NCBI RefSeq assembly: GCF_002575655.3
Contig: NC_053038.3
Location: forward strand, 145,220,885 to 145,284,884
DNA from: Aegilops tauschii subsp. strangulata
Lineage: Eukaryota; Streptophyta; Magnoliopsida; Poales; Poaceae
Direction of reading: 5' to 3'
DNA length: 64,000 nucleotides
Shown piece after piece: positions 1 through 9,270 of the stretch. A program made the position numbers and the translations under genes. The notes below the pieces were generated by a model. That model was given only the letters and a program-made list of their open reading frames with translations. It was not told the DNA's origin and searched no databases. The stretch's first letter is position 1. Each line of letters begins with the position of its first letter.

Positions 1-97
1 TCGGACATAGTGGAGGCATGGGGATGGACGACGCCGGTAGTGGCCATCATGCTAGATTGTCCCAGAGGCTTCCTTTTTTAATTACTCAACAATGAAG

Positions 98-492
98 TTG
101 TGGGAGATAAGGATGAACGAGAGAGGTGCGAGCATCCTTTTGCAAAATTGCCATAGTTTTCTTTCTATCCGTCAGATATAGATCTAGCAACTCATTTTTT
201 ATAAGAGCTAGCAAGATGCCCACGCGTTGGATGGAATATCAAGATGCATTTTTATAAGTAGTTTATCTTGTGGGAGAAAAGGATGAACGAGGGAATGGGT
301 ATCTTTCTGCAAATGTGGAGAGGGGTGTGGGTATCTTTCTGCAAAATTGTCATAGTTTCCTTCCTATCCGTCAGATATAGATCAGACGGCCTATATTGCA
401 GGATGGCAGGCACACCATCATCACCAAATCTGTTTTTTTATAAGAGTAGAGATAAGTAGAGAGTAGAGATAGAGAGTAGAGAGTAGAGACTA
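98..492. repeat. Tandemly duplicated AT-rich segment plus GA-rich microsatellite
   Basis: Two related blocks begin with GTGGGAGA(T/A)AAGGATGAACG at about 98 and 270. Both contain a 'tatccgtcagatatagatc' segment, giving a period near 170 bp. A simple GTAGAGA-type array follows at 440-492. No coding potential is convincing. The element type could not be assigned. Confidence 0.55.
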
Positions 493-518
493 GCAAAAGA
501 AATGGAGGGAGTACTAGT

Positions 519-1222
519 AAGTGCATCATCTACCGCTTCATGTGCTACTCTTGCACTCCATGCGGTGGGCGCAACATCCCCTACAGCCACTCCCATTTCA
601 TGGACGGCCTGGTCGATGCCTGCAAGATGCCCTACACCTACAAGAGTTTCGGCTGTGAGAGGTATGTTGACCAACACTCGCTGGCGGAGCATAGTTCCAG
701 ATGCACGCACGCGCACTACTACTGCTATGAGTGGACGCCGCTATTTGAGGGCTCGCCGGCGAGCCTCATGCATCACCTCATGGCATCGTCCAACAATAAC
801 TACTAGCCCGCGGTGAACATCAAGTACGAGACCTGATACCCGTTCGCTACACCGGAGTCGCTGGAAGATCACCGCCGCCTGCTAGTCGCGAAGGTGGACG
901 GCATCATCTTCCTCTTGGCCGTGGGCACCGGCAAGACCCGCGTAGGCCGCCGCCACGTATCTGTAGTGTGTGTCAGGGCCAAGCCACTGACGTAGACACG
1001 AGGCCATTGTACTGGTGCATGCTCACTGTTACTGCCCCTCCGGCGTATGAGGGCGACCTCGGCGCCTCCCTCACGCTGAACGGGACTATGCCGAGCTGCT
1101 CCGTTCCCCACAATGTGGACATGGAAGATGCCTGGTATGATTTTCACCCAAAGATGATTTACGGGGATTGCAAGAAAGTTCACCTGTGCATATGCATTAC
1201 CAAGTTAAATTTTCATCATTAG
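519..1222 (+). pseudogene. SINA-like (SIAH-type) E3 ubiquitin ligase pseudogene fragment
   Basis: The translation in the frame of 540 shows a Cys/His-rich SIAH-type zinc finger region (FGCERYV, then H-L-x-EH, C-T-H-A-H-Y-Y-C), then EGSPASLMHHL, VNIKYET, ESLEDHRRLL and VDGIIFLLAVGTG. These are hallmarks of the C-terminal part of plant SINA-like proteins, which ubiquitinate targets after RING-domain E2 binding. The RING part is largely missing at the 5' side. Damage: in-frame TAG at 804-806, TGA near 834, and a frameshift near 968-1000 after which the match resumes in another frame (PLYWCMLTVTAPPAYEGD to KVHLCICITK, ending at 1222). It is probably one exon of a former gene, since plant members carry introns. 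Family assignment is from recognised sequence pattern only; the pseudogene call is well supported. Confidence 0.75.
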
Positions 1223-2044
1223 TCTTCGCTCAATGTAAGCCGCTGTCTAAGCATGTGCACACTTCTTATTTGTATAGTATAGAACCTTCCATGCATGATC
1301 TTGCTCTATTAGAGTATCGCGCTTGAATAGAAGTGTATCCATTTATGGTTTAGTTTAGAATCTTCCATATATATTTTCGCTATATTATTAGAGTTCTCGC
1401 TTGCCATTTATGAGATTAATTGTGAATTTTTACTACCGTAATGGTGAAAGACTTATGATGAACCATTTCTTACATCTCCTCTACCCCCTCCCAAGTCATT
1501 CTGATCTACATTCATCGTGGTCTAGAAAAAATAAACAAAATCTATACTCAAAAAATAATTCTTAAAGATCATTTCTTGCAAAGAACAATAAGTGTTATTT
1601 CTTCAAAAGTTTTGGATAGCAGGTTGAACAGTTTAAAGCTTTTGTTTGCAAAAGATACCTTTTTATCTATTTACCATACATTTACTATTCACCCTGATGC
1701 TTGTGAGGTCTAGGGAAGAAATAATATCCGAAGACACCTACCGATACACGTTACACATGAGATGACGACCCACATACTTTGTCAAAATAAACAACTCCCC
1801 GATCAATTGATTTCACCGTTCGGTGCAACGCACGGGCACCTTACTATATATAGTATGACCATCAATTTAACTAATATTATATGTAGTACGATAAATGCTC
1901 ATGCATGTCACCAAAAATTATATCATTGAAAACTATGTTCAAATACGAATCCAACAAAATAGTTTTTGTTGACATGCACTAACATTTTGTTAGTTAAATC
2001 TTCAGTCAAATTACATGGGGGACTAATAAACCACGATGGAGGTA
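1223..2044. other. AT-rich non-coding interval
   Basis: No ORF with recognisable content. Around 1800-1850 a 'gcaacgcacgggcaccttact' type sequence occurs that commonly sits at the end of short grass DNA repeats, but no matching partner end was found. Confidence 0.4.
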
Positions 2045-2814
2045 GTACTAGTGTAGAGGGCGGCGCTGCACGTGAGTCTCACCCCGCTTGTGGCGCGGCA
2101 GTGAAGCCGTCATATCACAAAACCGCACCACTCCTAGTAATAAGTGCCCTGGTAAAATAAATGGACAGGCAACCATCACATCCCACTGTCCTTTTTGCAT
2201 TTCATCTCTCTGCATTAACTTTGTCCAGTTCATCTCGCACACTCGATCCCTAGGGCTTGGGAGGGGCGATGCCATGGTGGTCGACAGGTCCTTAATTGAG
2301 AGGGAGGAGGAGGAGATAAAGGCGATGAACGTGAGCATTCTTCCGAATGCCATGGGAGGCGCAGTAATTATAGCGAGAAATGTCACATCTACATAAGATA
2401 TGTTGCATGATTAACGTAACAGCTATGTGGGCATATTTTTGTTGGAGTGAAATATGGGGGAGGGGAGTGGTGGAAATATTGCTGGTCACAACGGATTGGA
2501 CGAGCGCGGGGGGAGGAGAGTCATGCATGCAAATTGTTTTCACACGGCAAGGAGTGGTGGGACTGCCGGATAAACACGGAGAGTCAAGCATGCAGATTGT
2601 TTTCACACATGATGGAGAGGAAAAGATTTGGATATTTGTTAAGAATAAGAGCATTAATTGAGTACTTTTGCAGACTACAAAAACTATTCCACCGCCTCTA
2701 TCTTCGTAAAGAGTAGGTGGGATTTTTAAATCAAGCCCTTTAAACAAGAAGGGAGGTAGTAGTAGCACTCTAACCTTGTTGTGATGAATATATATGACAT
2801 GGCAATATCATAAT
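2045..2814. other. Non-coding interval with a 63-bp period repeat
   Basis: A unit of the form GAGAGTCA(T/A)GCATGCA(A/G)ATTG followed by TTTTCACAC occurs at about 2517 and again at about 2580. Short ORFs here have no recognisable family features. Nothing else was identified. Confidence 0.4.
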
Positions 2815-3076
2815 GCTCCTGGACGGAGGAACTAGTCTGCATCGTGCATATAAGTTTTGTCCTAAGTCAAAGTACCTCTACTTTGACCAAACTTATAGAA
2901 AAATGTATCAACATTCATAATGTCAAATCAATATTTTTATATTCATTATGAAATGTAGTTTAATAAAATATATATTTGGTATTATAGATATTGATATTTT
3001 AAGTATAAATTTGGTCAAACTTTGCAAACTTTGACTTGACACAAATCCTACGCGGAGTAAAAAGAACCAGAGGGAG
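2815..3076. mobile_element. Stowaway-like (Tc1/Mariner) MITE remnant
   Basis: The right end reads AACCAGAGGGAG followed by TA. The left end is a degraded GGACGGAGGAAC. Internal inverted motifs AAGTCAAAGT...TTTGACCAAACTTATA and GGTCAAACTTTGCAAACTTTGACTT match the Stowaway group abundant near Triticeae genes. The element is AT-rich, about 260 bp, with no coding capacity. The left boundary is approximate because that terminal repeat is eroded. Confidence 0.65.
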
Positions 3077-3269
3077 TATTATGCATGTGGAGTAGGCAAC
3101 AAAATTTCTCATTTATAGACGTCCGAAGTTTCCAAGGGCGCGGCCGCTCGAGGGAGGGGAAGGTCGTCGGAGGCGCAATGGTTGACGGAATTAAGTGAAA
3201 GTTAGATGCACGCGCCCTGCGAGTGCGGACATGCATAAGCTATACCGTCAGGCCTATGATGTGGGTCTA

Positions 3270-4435
3270 GTAGACATGACATCTAGTGGGTCCCACATAG
3301 TACTCGTGAACTCTTTGGGGGCTTGTAGCCGTTTATCCACCGGGCAAGCCACCACCCTACGCCGTTTGCACGCCCTACTCGTCCCCGTCTTCTACCTTGC
3401 AATAGTTTGTTCCCAGTCGTCCCGTCCATTCACATTACACTAGTTCAACTTCTACTAACATGCCTCCAAAATTCATGGCCTCCCAAATCTCCATGATCGG
3501 CGGTGAGTACAAGGTTAGAACCATCACCGGCGATGAGTTCATTGTCATCTACACCGGTACATCCCCGACGGTGGAAGGATGCCTTGCTTGCTTCCTACAC
3601 ATGTTCAAAAGTACAAAGGATGAGTGGGTCGCTGGGCTAGATGTTGAGTACACCTTAGTCCTGGAAAGGGAGAAGCTTCTAAAGGAGGCGGAGATGAAGA
3701 ACCCCGCCGTGATCCAGGTTTGCATACATAACGTGTGCTTGGCCTACCACATATGCCATGCCGATGTTAGGTGCAGGATTTTGAGTTCTTCCTCAAGGAC
3801 AAAAGAGTGAAGTTCGTTACTGTATACTTTACGAACGACTGGAGAGTCCTGGGTCCGATAGGCCTCGTTGTACGCCAGTCCTTCGATCTCCAGAAGGAAA
3901 GCCTGGTGTCCTTTTCTCATCCTTCAATGCCAACCCTAGCAGTAGCCATGATTGATCTTTCGGTCAATGAACTAAAGAAACCTCACCCCAAGTTTCATCA
4001 TGCATGGGAGTTGAAGACACTAGATGAAGATCACATCGTCTACACAACAATGGATGCCTACCTTTGTTTAAATATCTACAATGGTTGGATGAAGAAGCAT
4101 AGCCCAGTGTTCGGTTCAAGCAAAGAAGTGTCGGAGAAGAGGAAAAGGAAGAGGAAAAGGAAGAGGGATGAGGACGAAGTTGAGGACGTGGACGAGGACT
4201 CTGAGTAAGGTGGCAGTGCCATTGCTCATGCTGGTTCTACTACAGTGTCAAGCAGACTATTTGCTTCGTTTTATTTCAGGGGTGTGTTGTGCTGAGCCCC
4301 CAGCAGAAGTATGTCAGTATGTTCTTTCTGGTTGTTTGAACTCTTTAGTACGTACTAGTATGTCTTACTACTGTTCTTCTTCTGGTTGGTACTACTACTC
4401 GTTTCTTCGCGTTCCTACTTTACTTAATACGTACT
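3270..4435 (+). repeat. Local duplication unit A (exonuclease gene plus flanks), copy 1
   Basis: Similarity to 54625-55820 extends beyond the coding region. Upstream both contain GTAGACATGACATCTA and a 'tttatccaccgggcaagccac' type segment. Downstream both contain AAGGTGGCAGTG, GGGGTGTGTTGTGCTGAG and a CTCGTTTCTTC segment. Copy 1 ends at the insertion of the LTR beginning at 4436. Confidence 0.75.
3475..4208 (+). pseudogene. DEDDy 3'-5' exonuclease-domain protein, pseudogene copy 1
   Basis: Start chosen at ATG 3475 (MASQISMI), which aligns with the start of the paralog at 54867; an upstream in-frame ATG lies at 3460. Residues follow the WRN-like/DnaQ exonuclease layout: Exo I LDVE in VAGLDVEYT, an IQVCIHNVCLAYHI strand, Exo II region KFVTVYFTNDWRVL, and Exo III Y-x3-D in VYTTMDAYLC. 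The C-terminus is a lysine/arginine run followed by an acidic tail ending at TAA 4206. Plant members are small RNase H-fold exonucleases acting on nucleic acid 3' ends. A small deletion near 3772-3780 shifts the frame between VRC and the DFEFFLKD segment, so the copy is probably non-functional although all catalytic residues are still encoded. The paralog lacks this shift. Confidence 0.8.
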
Positions 4436-4698
4436 TGTCAGATTCTGGGCTCCACAGACCCAAGATAGATTCGAACTCTGGGGTGCGTGTGAAGAACTCA
4501 ACCTCCCCAGTCTGCCCACTCGTCGATCCCATGGCCTAGCTCAATGAACTTGAAGGAAATGGGACACAATAGTTTACCTAGGTTTGGGCCACCTCGCGGT
4601 GCAAAACCCTACTCCTACTTTGTGGTGGATTAGCCTCGAGGTGGGCTGACGATGAACTAGTACAATGGAGGAACAACCTCAGGAGGTGTGTTCTTGGG

Positions 4699-5548
4699 TA
4701 GGGGTGGGCAAAAAAACCGAGAACCGAAGACCGGAGCCGAAAAAACCAGGACCGAAGCCAAAAAACCGAGGACCGAAACTGTAGTTGTTTATTCGGTTGG
4801 CAAAACTCAAGAACCGAATATATATCGGTTAGTTCGGTCACTGGACCAGGTTGACCGAATTGACCGAATATCGTTTAAGGCCCATCAAAATGAAGCCTAG
4901 TAACCCATCCATACCAAGCTTTTCCAGCCTTTTTTCTCAACGCAATCAGACACAGCCCCGCAACTTATCCCCAATGGAATCCCTAGAAAAATAAACTTCA
5001 GGCATGCATATCACGCAGCGGCAGCGCCGCCGCCCCCATTTGCTCGCCTCGCTCAATCCCACCGAGTCGGCCCATGGCTAGCACTCGGCGGCGGCGGCGG
5101 CAAGACCCATGATTGCACGCGGCGCCGGCCGAAGACGCATCTGGCTCCCACGCAGCGGCGGCCGAGGGCCCGACGCGGCAGCTGCCTCCCACGCGGCGGC
5201 GGCCGACGGCGTACATGCCTCCCATGCGGCAGCAAGCCAGCCACCATCACTCCTTCATGCCGGTGGCAGTAACTGTGGAACCCCACGTTCGGTTGTTCAT
5301 TGTTTCTTTGACTCCCGATTTCTTTCTTGTTTTGAGGGAATTGAATCTTGATTTCTTGTTTCTTTAACTCCCAATATTTCAGGTTCTCTTCGGTTATAAA
5401 GGATGACCGAACCGAACTACCGGTGCACCGAAACCTCGGTCATTGATTTTTCACAATACCGAACGGTTAGGAAAATTAGGAAACCGAATTTCAACACAAA
5501 CTGAAGCACCGAACCGATCGGTTCGGTGTAACCGAATGCCCAGTCCTG
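4699..5548. mobile_element. Non-autonomous hAT-superfamily element
   Basis: Terminal inverted repeats are TAGGGGTGGGCA (4699) and TGCCCAGTCCTG (5537-5548), flanked by a perfect 8-bp target-site duplication TTCTTGGG at 4691-4698 and 5549-5556, the size typical of hAT. Subterminal regions are packed with GAACCGA/ACCGAAC/CGGTTCGGT motifs in both orientations, as in many plant hAT elements. There is no transposase. The centre (about 5000-5290) is strongly GC-rich (GCGGCGGC repeats), unlike the AT-rich ends, and could be captured host sequence. It sits inside the LTR 4436-6181. Confidence 0.85.
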
Positions 5549-5622
5549 TTCTTGGGTGAGCTGGTGGGTGTGAGGATGGACTGGATCTGATCCGATCTCT
5601 CTCCACGGTGGTGGCTAGGCTC

Positions 5623-5630
5623 TATTTATA
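5623..5630 (-). promoter_or_regulatory. LTR promoter TATA box
   Basis: TATAAATA on the minus strand within the U3/R part of the Gypsy LTR, at the equivalent place to the TATATAAG of the related LTR at 60995. Confidence 0.6.
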
Positions 5631-6423
5631 GTGGCCTTAGTCCTCTTCCCAAAATGAAGGCGGGAAGGGATCCCACAACGACCAAATTCGAAGGGGGACA
5701 ACTAGTACATCTTATCCTGACGAAAGGTGGTCTTCGACAGCAAAGCTTCTGGTCGTAATGCCGTGGCGGGCTCGGCGATGACCTCTGTCCTGCCGTCCTG
5801 GCAGTATTTGTTTTGTAGCATGGAAATGGAAACCTTTAGTTGATTCCTCGGGACTCCACGCCTGCGCTTGCCTCCTTAGCACCAAAGAGGAAACCTGCTG
5901 CTCTGCACCCGCTGGTGCCTGCCTGGCCTTGGTCGTCATGGCTTGCGTCATCCGAACCTCATGAGGTGAGGGATTGCATAGAAATCTCCGCTCCTTGGGA
6001 GCCAGCCTGAGTAGGCCGCTCCTACTGGATATCTTGACGTCGTCCGGCTCATGAGGCTTGGCCCCTCGCGAGGGTCTTGTGCTGCTAGTGCTGAAGATGG
6101 GCCGTACGAGGCCGTCGATGGAGCCACGTGATGGGCCGCAGGTAGGCAAGTCTGGGTACGATGGTTCCTAGAACGCCGACAGTAGCCCCCAGGCCCGAGG
6201 TGCGCTCGGACATGGCTTCGAGGCGAAGCCAAAGGGCAAGTGCGCAGTGCCGCAGGCCCCCACCACCTGCTGCCTCGGTCGACTCGTGGCGCTTGATGGG
6301 ACATGGGCGTCTCCGCTTCTCCACATAGCCTCGGCAGCCATTCAACTTGACGAGAGCCTGCTCCATGCACAAAAACCATCATTACTGGAGGTCGTGGAGG
6401 CCAGCGGTTGGCCTACCTCCGGC

Positions 6424-6430
6424 TATAAAT
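6424..6430 (+). promoter_or_regulatory. TATA box of the opposite-strand gene in the Gypsy element
   Basis: TATAAAT, about 95 bp before ATG 6523, followed by a pyrimidine-rich leader (CTCCTTGTTTCCTCTTCCTTG). Orientation is opposite to the host retrotransposon. Confidence 0.55.
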
Positions 6431-6522
6431 GAGGGAAGGGGCAGAGCCCCCTACTCGTCCCATATTCTTGCATCTTGCTCCTTGTTTCCTCTTCCTTGTC
6501 TCTTCGTCTTGCCGAAGCGTCC

Positions 6523-7316
6523 ATGGCGCCAATCAGGAGGTTTTCTGCGGCGGAGAAGGGAAAGCCCCCTCGGGAGGAGCTTGGGCCACTTCCACTGAAG
6601 AATAGGCTTGACCGATCCCGCGGTGCCGGCGAGGGATAGGAGGTGACGCGGCCTTAGTACGAGTGGACTCCACCTGGCTTCTTGATCCCCATGTACGCCC
6701 GCGCGCAGATCCCTGGGCTGGGCGGCAGTGCCCGGCGTCGCGCGGTCCCGGGTAGCGGAGGACAGGTCGAGGCTGCACGGCCAGCCGGCCCACAAACTGA
6801 TGCCGAAGGTACCTCACGCGAGTTCGTGGTTTGGGCGCCAATGCGGCGGTGCACGTGGATCTAGTTCCCGAGGTTCTTCGCCGAGGAGATACCACCAAGG
6901 GGGGCCGCCGAGCTGTGGCTGCAACACACCGGGTGCTACAGCCAAGCTACTGAGGCGGAGGTTAAGGTCGTCCCCCCGGGTGACGTCTTCATGACTCGAG
7001 GATGGGGCGAGGTCGCCCATGCCTGCTACCCGGAGGGGGCCCTCGACATCCACTTCGAGTACGCGGAGCCTCCACGCTTTTCTTCAATATCTTAAGCGAG
7101 GGCGGCCGACACCTGGAGTGCTTCCGCGGAAGAGGCGGTCCACGCGGCGCGGCCACGAGCACTGAACTTGCCCTTGGCCTTGCCAGCAGCTCCTCCAGCA
7201 GTAGGAGCGACTCCCCAGAATCCAGCAGTTCTCCGGAATGTAGCGATGATGAAAGCTACAAGCCACCGAGCTCTCACCGCGCCCGGAGTGGAGCAGCGGC
7301 GTCCGCCCGGCGTTGA
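6523..7316 (+). pseudogene. Opposite-strand retrotransposon gene with B3-like domain (broken)
   Basis: ATG 6523 opens MAPIRRFSAAEKGKPPREE. The same frame continues past TAG stops at 6637, 6652 and 6862. From 6865 it reads FPRFFAEEIPPRG, LWLQHTG, VKVVPPGDVFMTRGWGEV, EGALDIHFEYAEPPRFS; after a frameshift near 7080 it continues NILSEGGRHLECFRG, then a serine-rich acidic tail ending at TGA 7314. The order 'P-x-x-F ... GW-x-E ... G-x-L-x-x-x-F-x-Y ... F' resembles the plant B3 DNA-binding domain; this is my inference, not a search result. Its place just inside the 3' LTR, on the strand opposite the element, matches accessory genes of the other Tat elements in the window. All three premature stops are TAG. 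Confidence 0.55.
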
Positions 7317-7522
7317 CGGTGACGCCCTGCAGCCGGGGTTCTTCTAGGTCCTCTTCTTTTGTTTTCCCTGCACTGAATTGTGACGAGCCCCGTGGGTGCG
7401 TGTAAGAAAAATTGTAATGCTTTTGCCTTAATGTTGTTATTCACGGTTTAGTGTCGTGATTGCGTATCTCGCTTCGGCACGGTGCTCCTTTTCGTTCTCG
7501 CGGTAGCTTAGTGCTCTACGCC

Positions 7523-7527
7523 GACAT
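7523..7527. other. Target-site duplication GACAT (left) of the Angela-type element
   Basis: GACAT here and at 16240-16244 directly flank TG...CA-ended LTRs, proving both ends of the element. Confidence 0.95.
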
Positions 7528-9238
7528 TGTTGGGGATCGTAGCAGAATTTTAAAATTTTCCTACGCTCACCAAGATCCATCTATGGAGTATACTAGCAAC
7601 AAGGGGAAAGGAGTGCATCTACATACCCTTGTAGATCGCGAGCGGAAGCGTTCCAATGAACGAGGTTGATGGAGTCGTACTCGCCGTGATCCAAATCACC
7701 GATGACCGAGTGCCGAACGGACGGCACCTCCGCGTTCAACACACGTACGGAGCAGCGACGTCTCCTCCTTCTTGATCTAGCAAGGGGGAAGGAGAGGTTG
7801 ATGGAGATCCATCAGCACGATGGCGTGGTGGTGGATGTAGCGGGATCTCGGCAGGGCTTCGCCGAGCTTCTGCGAGAGGGAGAGGTGTTGCAGGGGAGGA
7901 GGGAGGCGCCCAAGGCTGTGGTGTTGCTGCCCTCCCTCCCCCCCTTTATATAGGCCCGCTGGGAGGTGGGGGGGCGCCGGCTAGGAATCCATCTGCATGG
8001 GGGGGCGGCGGCCAGGGGGGAGACTTGCCCCCCAAGGCAAGTGGGGCGCCCCCCACCCTAGGGTTTCCAACCCTAGGCGCAGGGGGGAGGCCCATGGGGG
8101 GCGCCCCAGCCCACTAAGGGCTGGTTCCCTTCCCACTTCAGCCCATGGGGCCCTCCGGGATAGGTGGCCCCACCCGGTGGACCCCCGGGACCCTTCCGGT
8201 GGTCCCGGTACAATACCGGTGACCCCCGAAACTTTCCCGGTGGCCGAAACTAGACTTCCTATATATAATTCTTCACCTCCGGACCATTCCGGAACTCCTT
8301 GTGACATCCGGGATCTCATCCGGGACTCCGAACAACTTTCAGGTTTCCGCATACTCATATCTCTACAACCCTAGCGTCACCGAACCTTAAGTGTGTAGAC
8401 CCTACGGGTTCGGGAGACATGCAGACATGACTGAGATGCCTCTCCGGTCAATAACCAACAGCGGGATCTGGATACCCATGTTGGCTCCCACATGTTCCAC
8501 GATGATCTCATCGGATGAACCACGATGTCGAGGATTCAATCAATCCCGTATACAATTCCCTTTGTCAATCGGTATGTTACTTGCCCGAGATTCGATCGTC
8601 GGTATCCCAATACCTTGTTCAATCTCGTTACCGGCAAGTCTCTTTACTCGTACCGCAATGCATGATCCCATGACTAACTCCTAAGTCACATTGAGCTCAT
8701 TATGATGATGCACTACCGAGTGGGCCCAGAGATACCTCTCCGTCATACGGAGTGACAAATCCCAGTCTTGATCCGTGCCAACCCAACAGACACTTTCGGA
8801 GATACCCGTAGTGTACCTTTATAGTCACCCAGTTACGTTTTGACGTTTGGCACACCCAAAGTACTCCTACGGTATCCGGGAGTTGCACGATCTCATGGTC
8901 TAAGGAGAAGATACTTGACATTGGAAAAGCTCTAGCAAACGAACTACACGATCTTTGAGCTATGCTTAGGATTGGGTCTTGTCCATCACATCATTCTCCT
9001 AATGATGTGATCCCGTTATCAATGACATCCAATGTCCATAGTCAGGAAACCATGACTATCTGTTGATCAACGAGCTAGTCAACTAGAGGCTTACTAGGGA
9101 CATGTTGTGGTCTATATATTCACACATGCATTACGATTTCCGGATAACACAATTATAGCATGAACAATAGACAATTACCATGAACAAAGAAATATAATAA
9201 TAACCATTTATTATTGCCTCTAGGGCATATTTCCAATA
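7528..9238 (-). repeat. 3' LTR of the Angela-type element
   Basis: Plus-strand start TGTTGGGGATCGTAGC; the end reads TTTCCAATA, where the partner LTR has TTTCCAACA, so the terminal dinucleotide context has one substitution. Contains CTTTATATA at 7944-7952 (TATA box on the minus strand). Confidence 0.95.
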
Positions 9239-9250
9239 GTCTCCCACTTG
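9239..9250 (-). other. Polypurine tract of the Angela-type element
   Basis: Read on the minus strand the sequence next to the 3' LTR is CAAGTGGGAGAC, the usual plus-strand primer of this group. Confidence 0.85.
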
Positions 9251-9270
9251 CGCTAGAGTCAATAATCTAG

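Larger units (their letters stand above)
4436..6181 (-). mobile_element. 3' LTR of a truncated Tat-type Gypsy element, split by a hAT insertion
   Basis: Read on the minus strand, the LTR opens TGTCGGCGTTCTAGG (plus end 6181) and closes ...CCCAGAATCTGACA (plus 4436). Removing the 850-bp insertion and one 8-bp target duplicate leaves about 888 bp. A TATAAATA box lies at 5623-5630. The stretch GTTTCCTCTTTGGTGCTAAG (about 5875-5905) is shared with the LTR at 60127-61346, so the two belong to related families with different U3 ends. A purine-rich tract (plus AGTAGCCCCCAGGCCC) immediately follows, as expected inside a 3' LTR. The 5' LTR is not in the window. Confidence 0.75.
6182..7527 (-). mobile_element. 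Internal 3' region of the truncated Tat-type Gypsy
   Basis: Lies directly inside the 3' LTR (element on the minus strand) and begins with the polypurine tract. It contains the opposite-strand gene at 6523-7316 and its AT-richer 3' flank (TGTAAGAAAAATTGTAATGC). It is cut by the Angela insertion at 7528. gag-pol of this element is not recognisable to the right of 16244, so the 5' part is missing or too degraded to see. Confidence 0.65.

Noticed and set aside
440..492. GTAGAGA array considered as CRISPR-like or centromeric satellite
   Set aside because: Units are a few bases long and irregular; a simple microsatellite.
5712..6382. Overlapping minus-strand ORFs of about 145 codons
   Set aside because: They lie within a GC-rich Gypsy LTR and its flank, in overlapping frames, with no family features; chance ORFs.
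7702..8374. ORFs duplicated as near-identical proteins at 7.7-8.4 kb and 14.7-15.4 kb
   Set aside because: They are the two LTRs of the Angela-type element; identity reflects LTR pairing, not a gene duplication.
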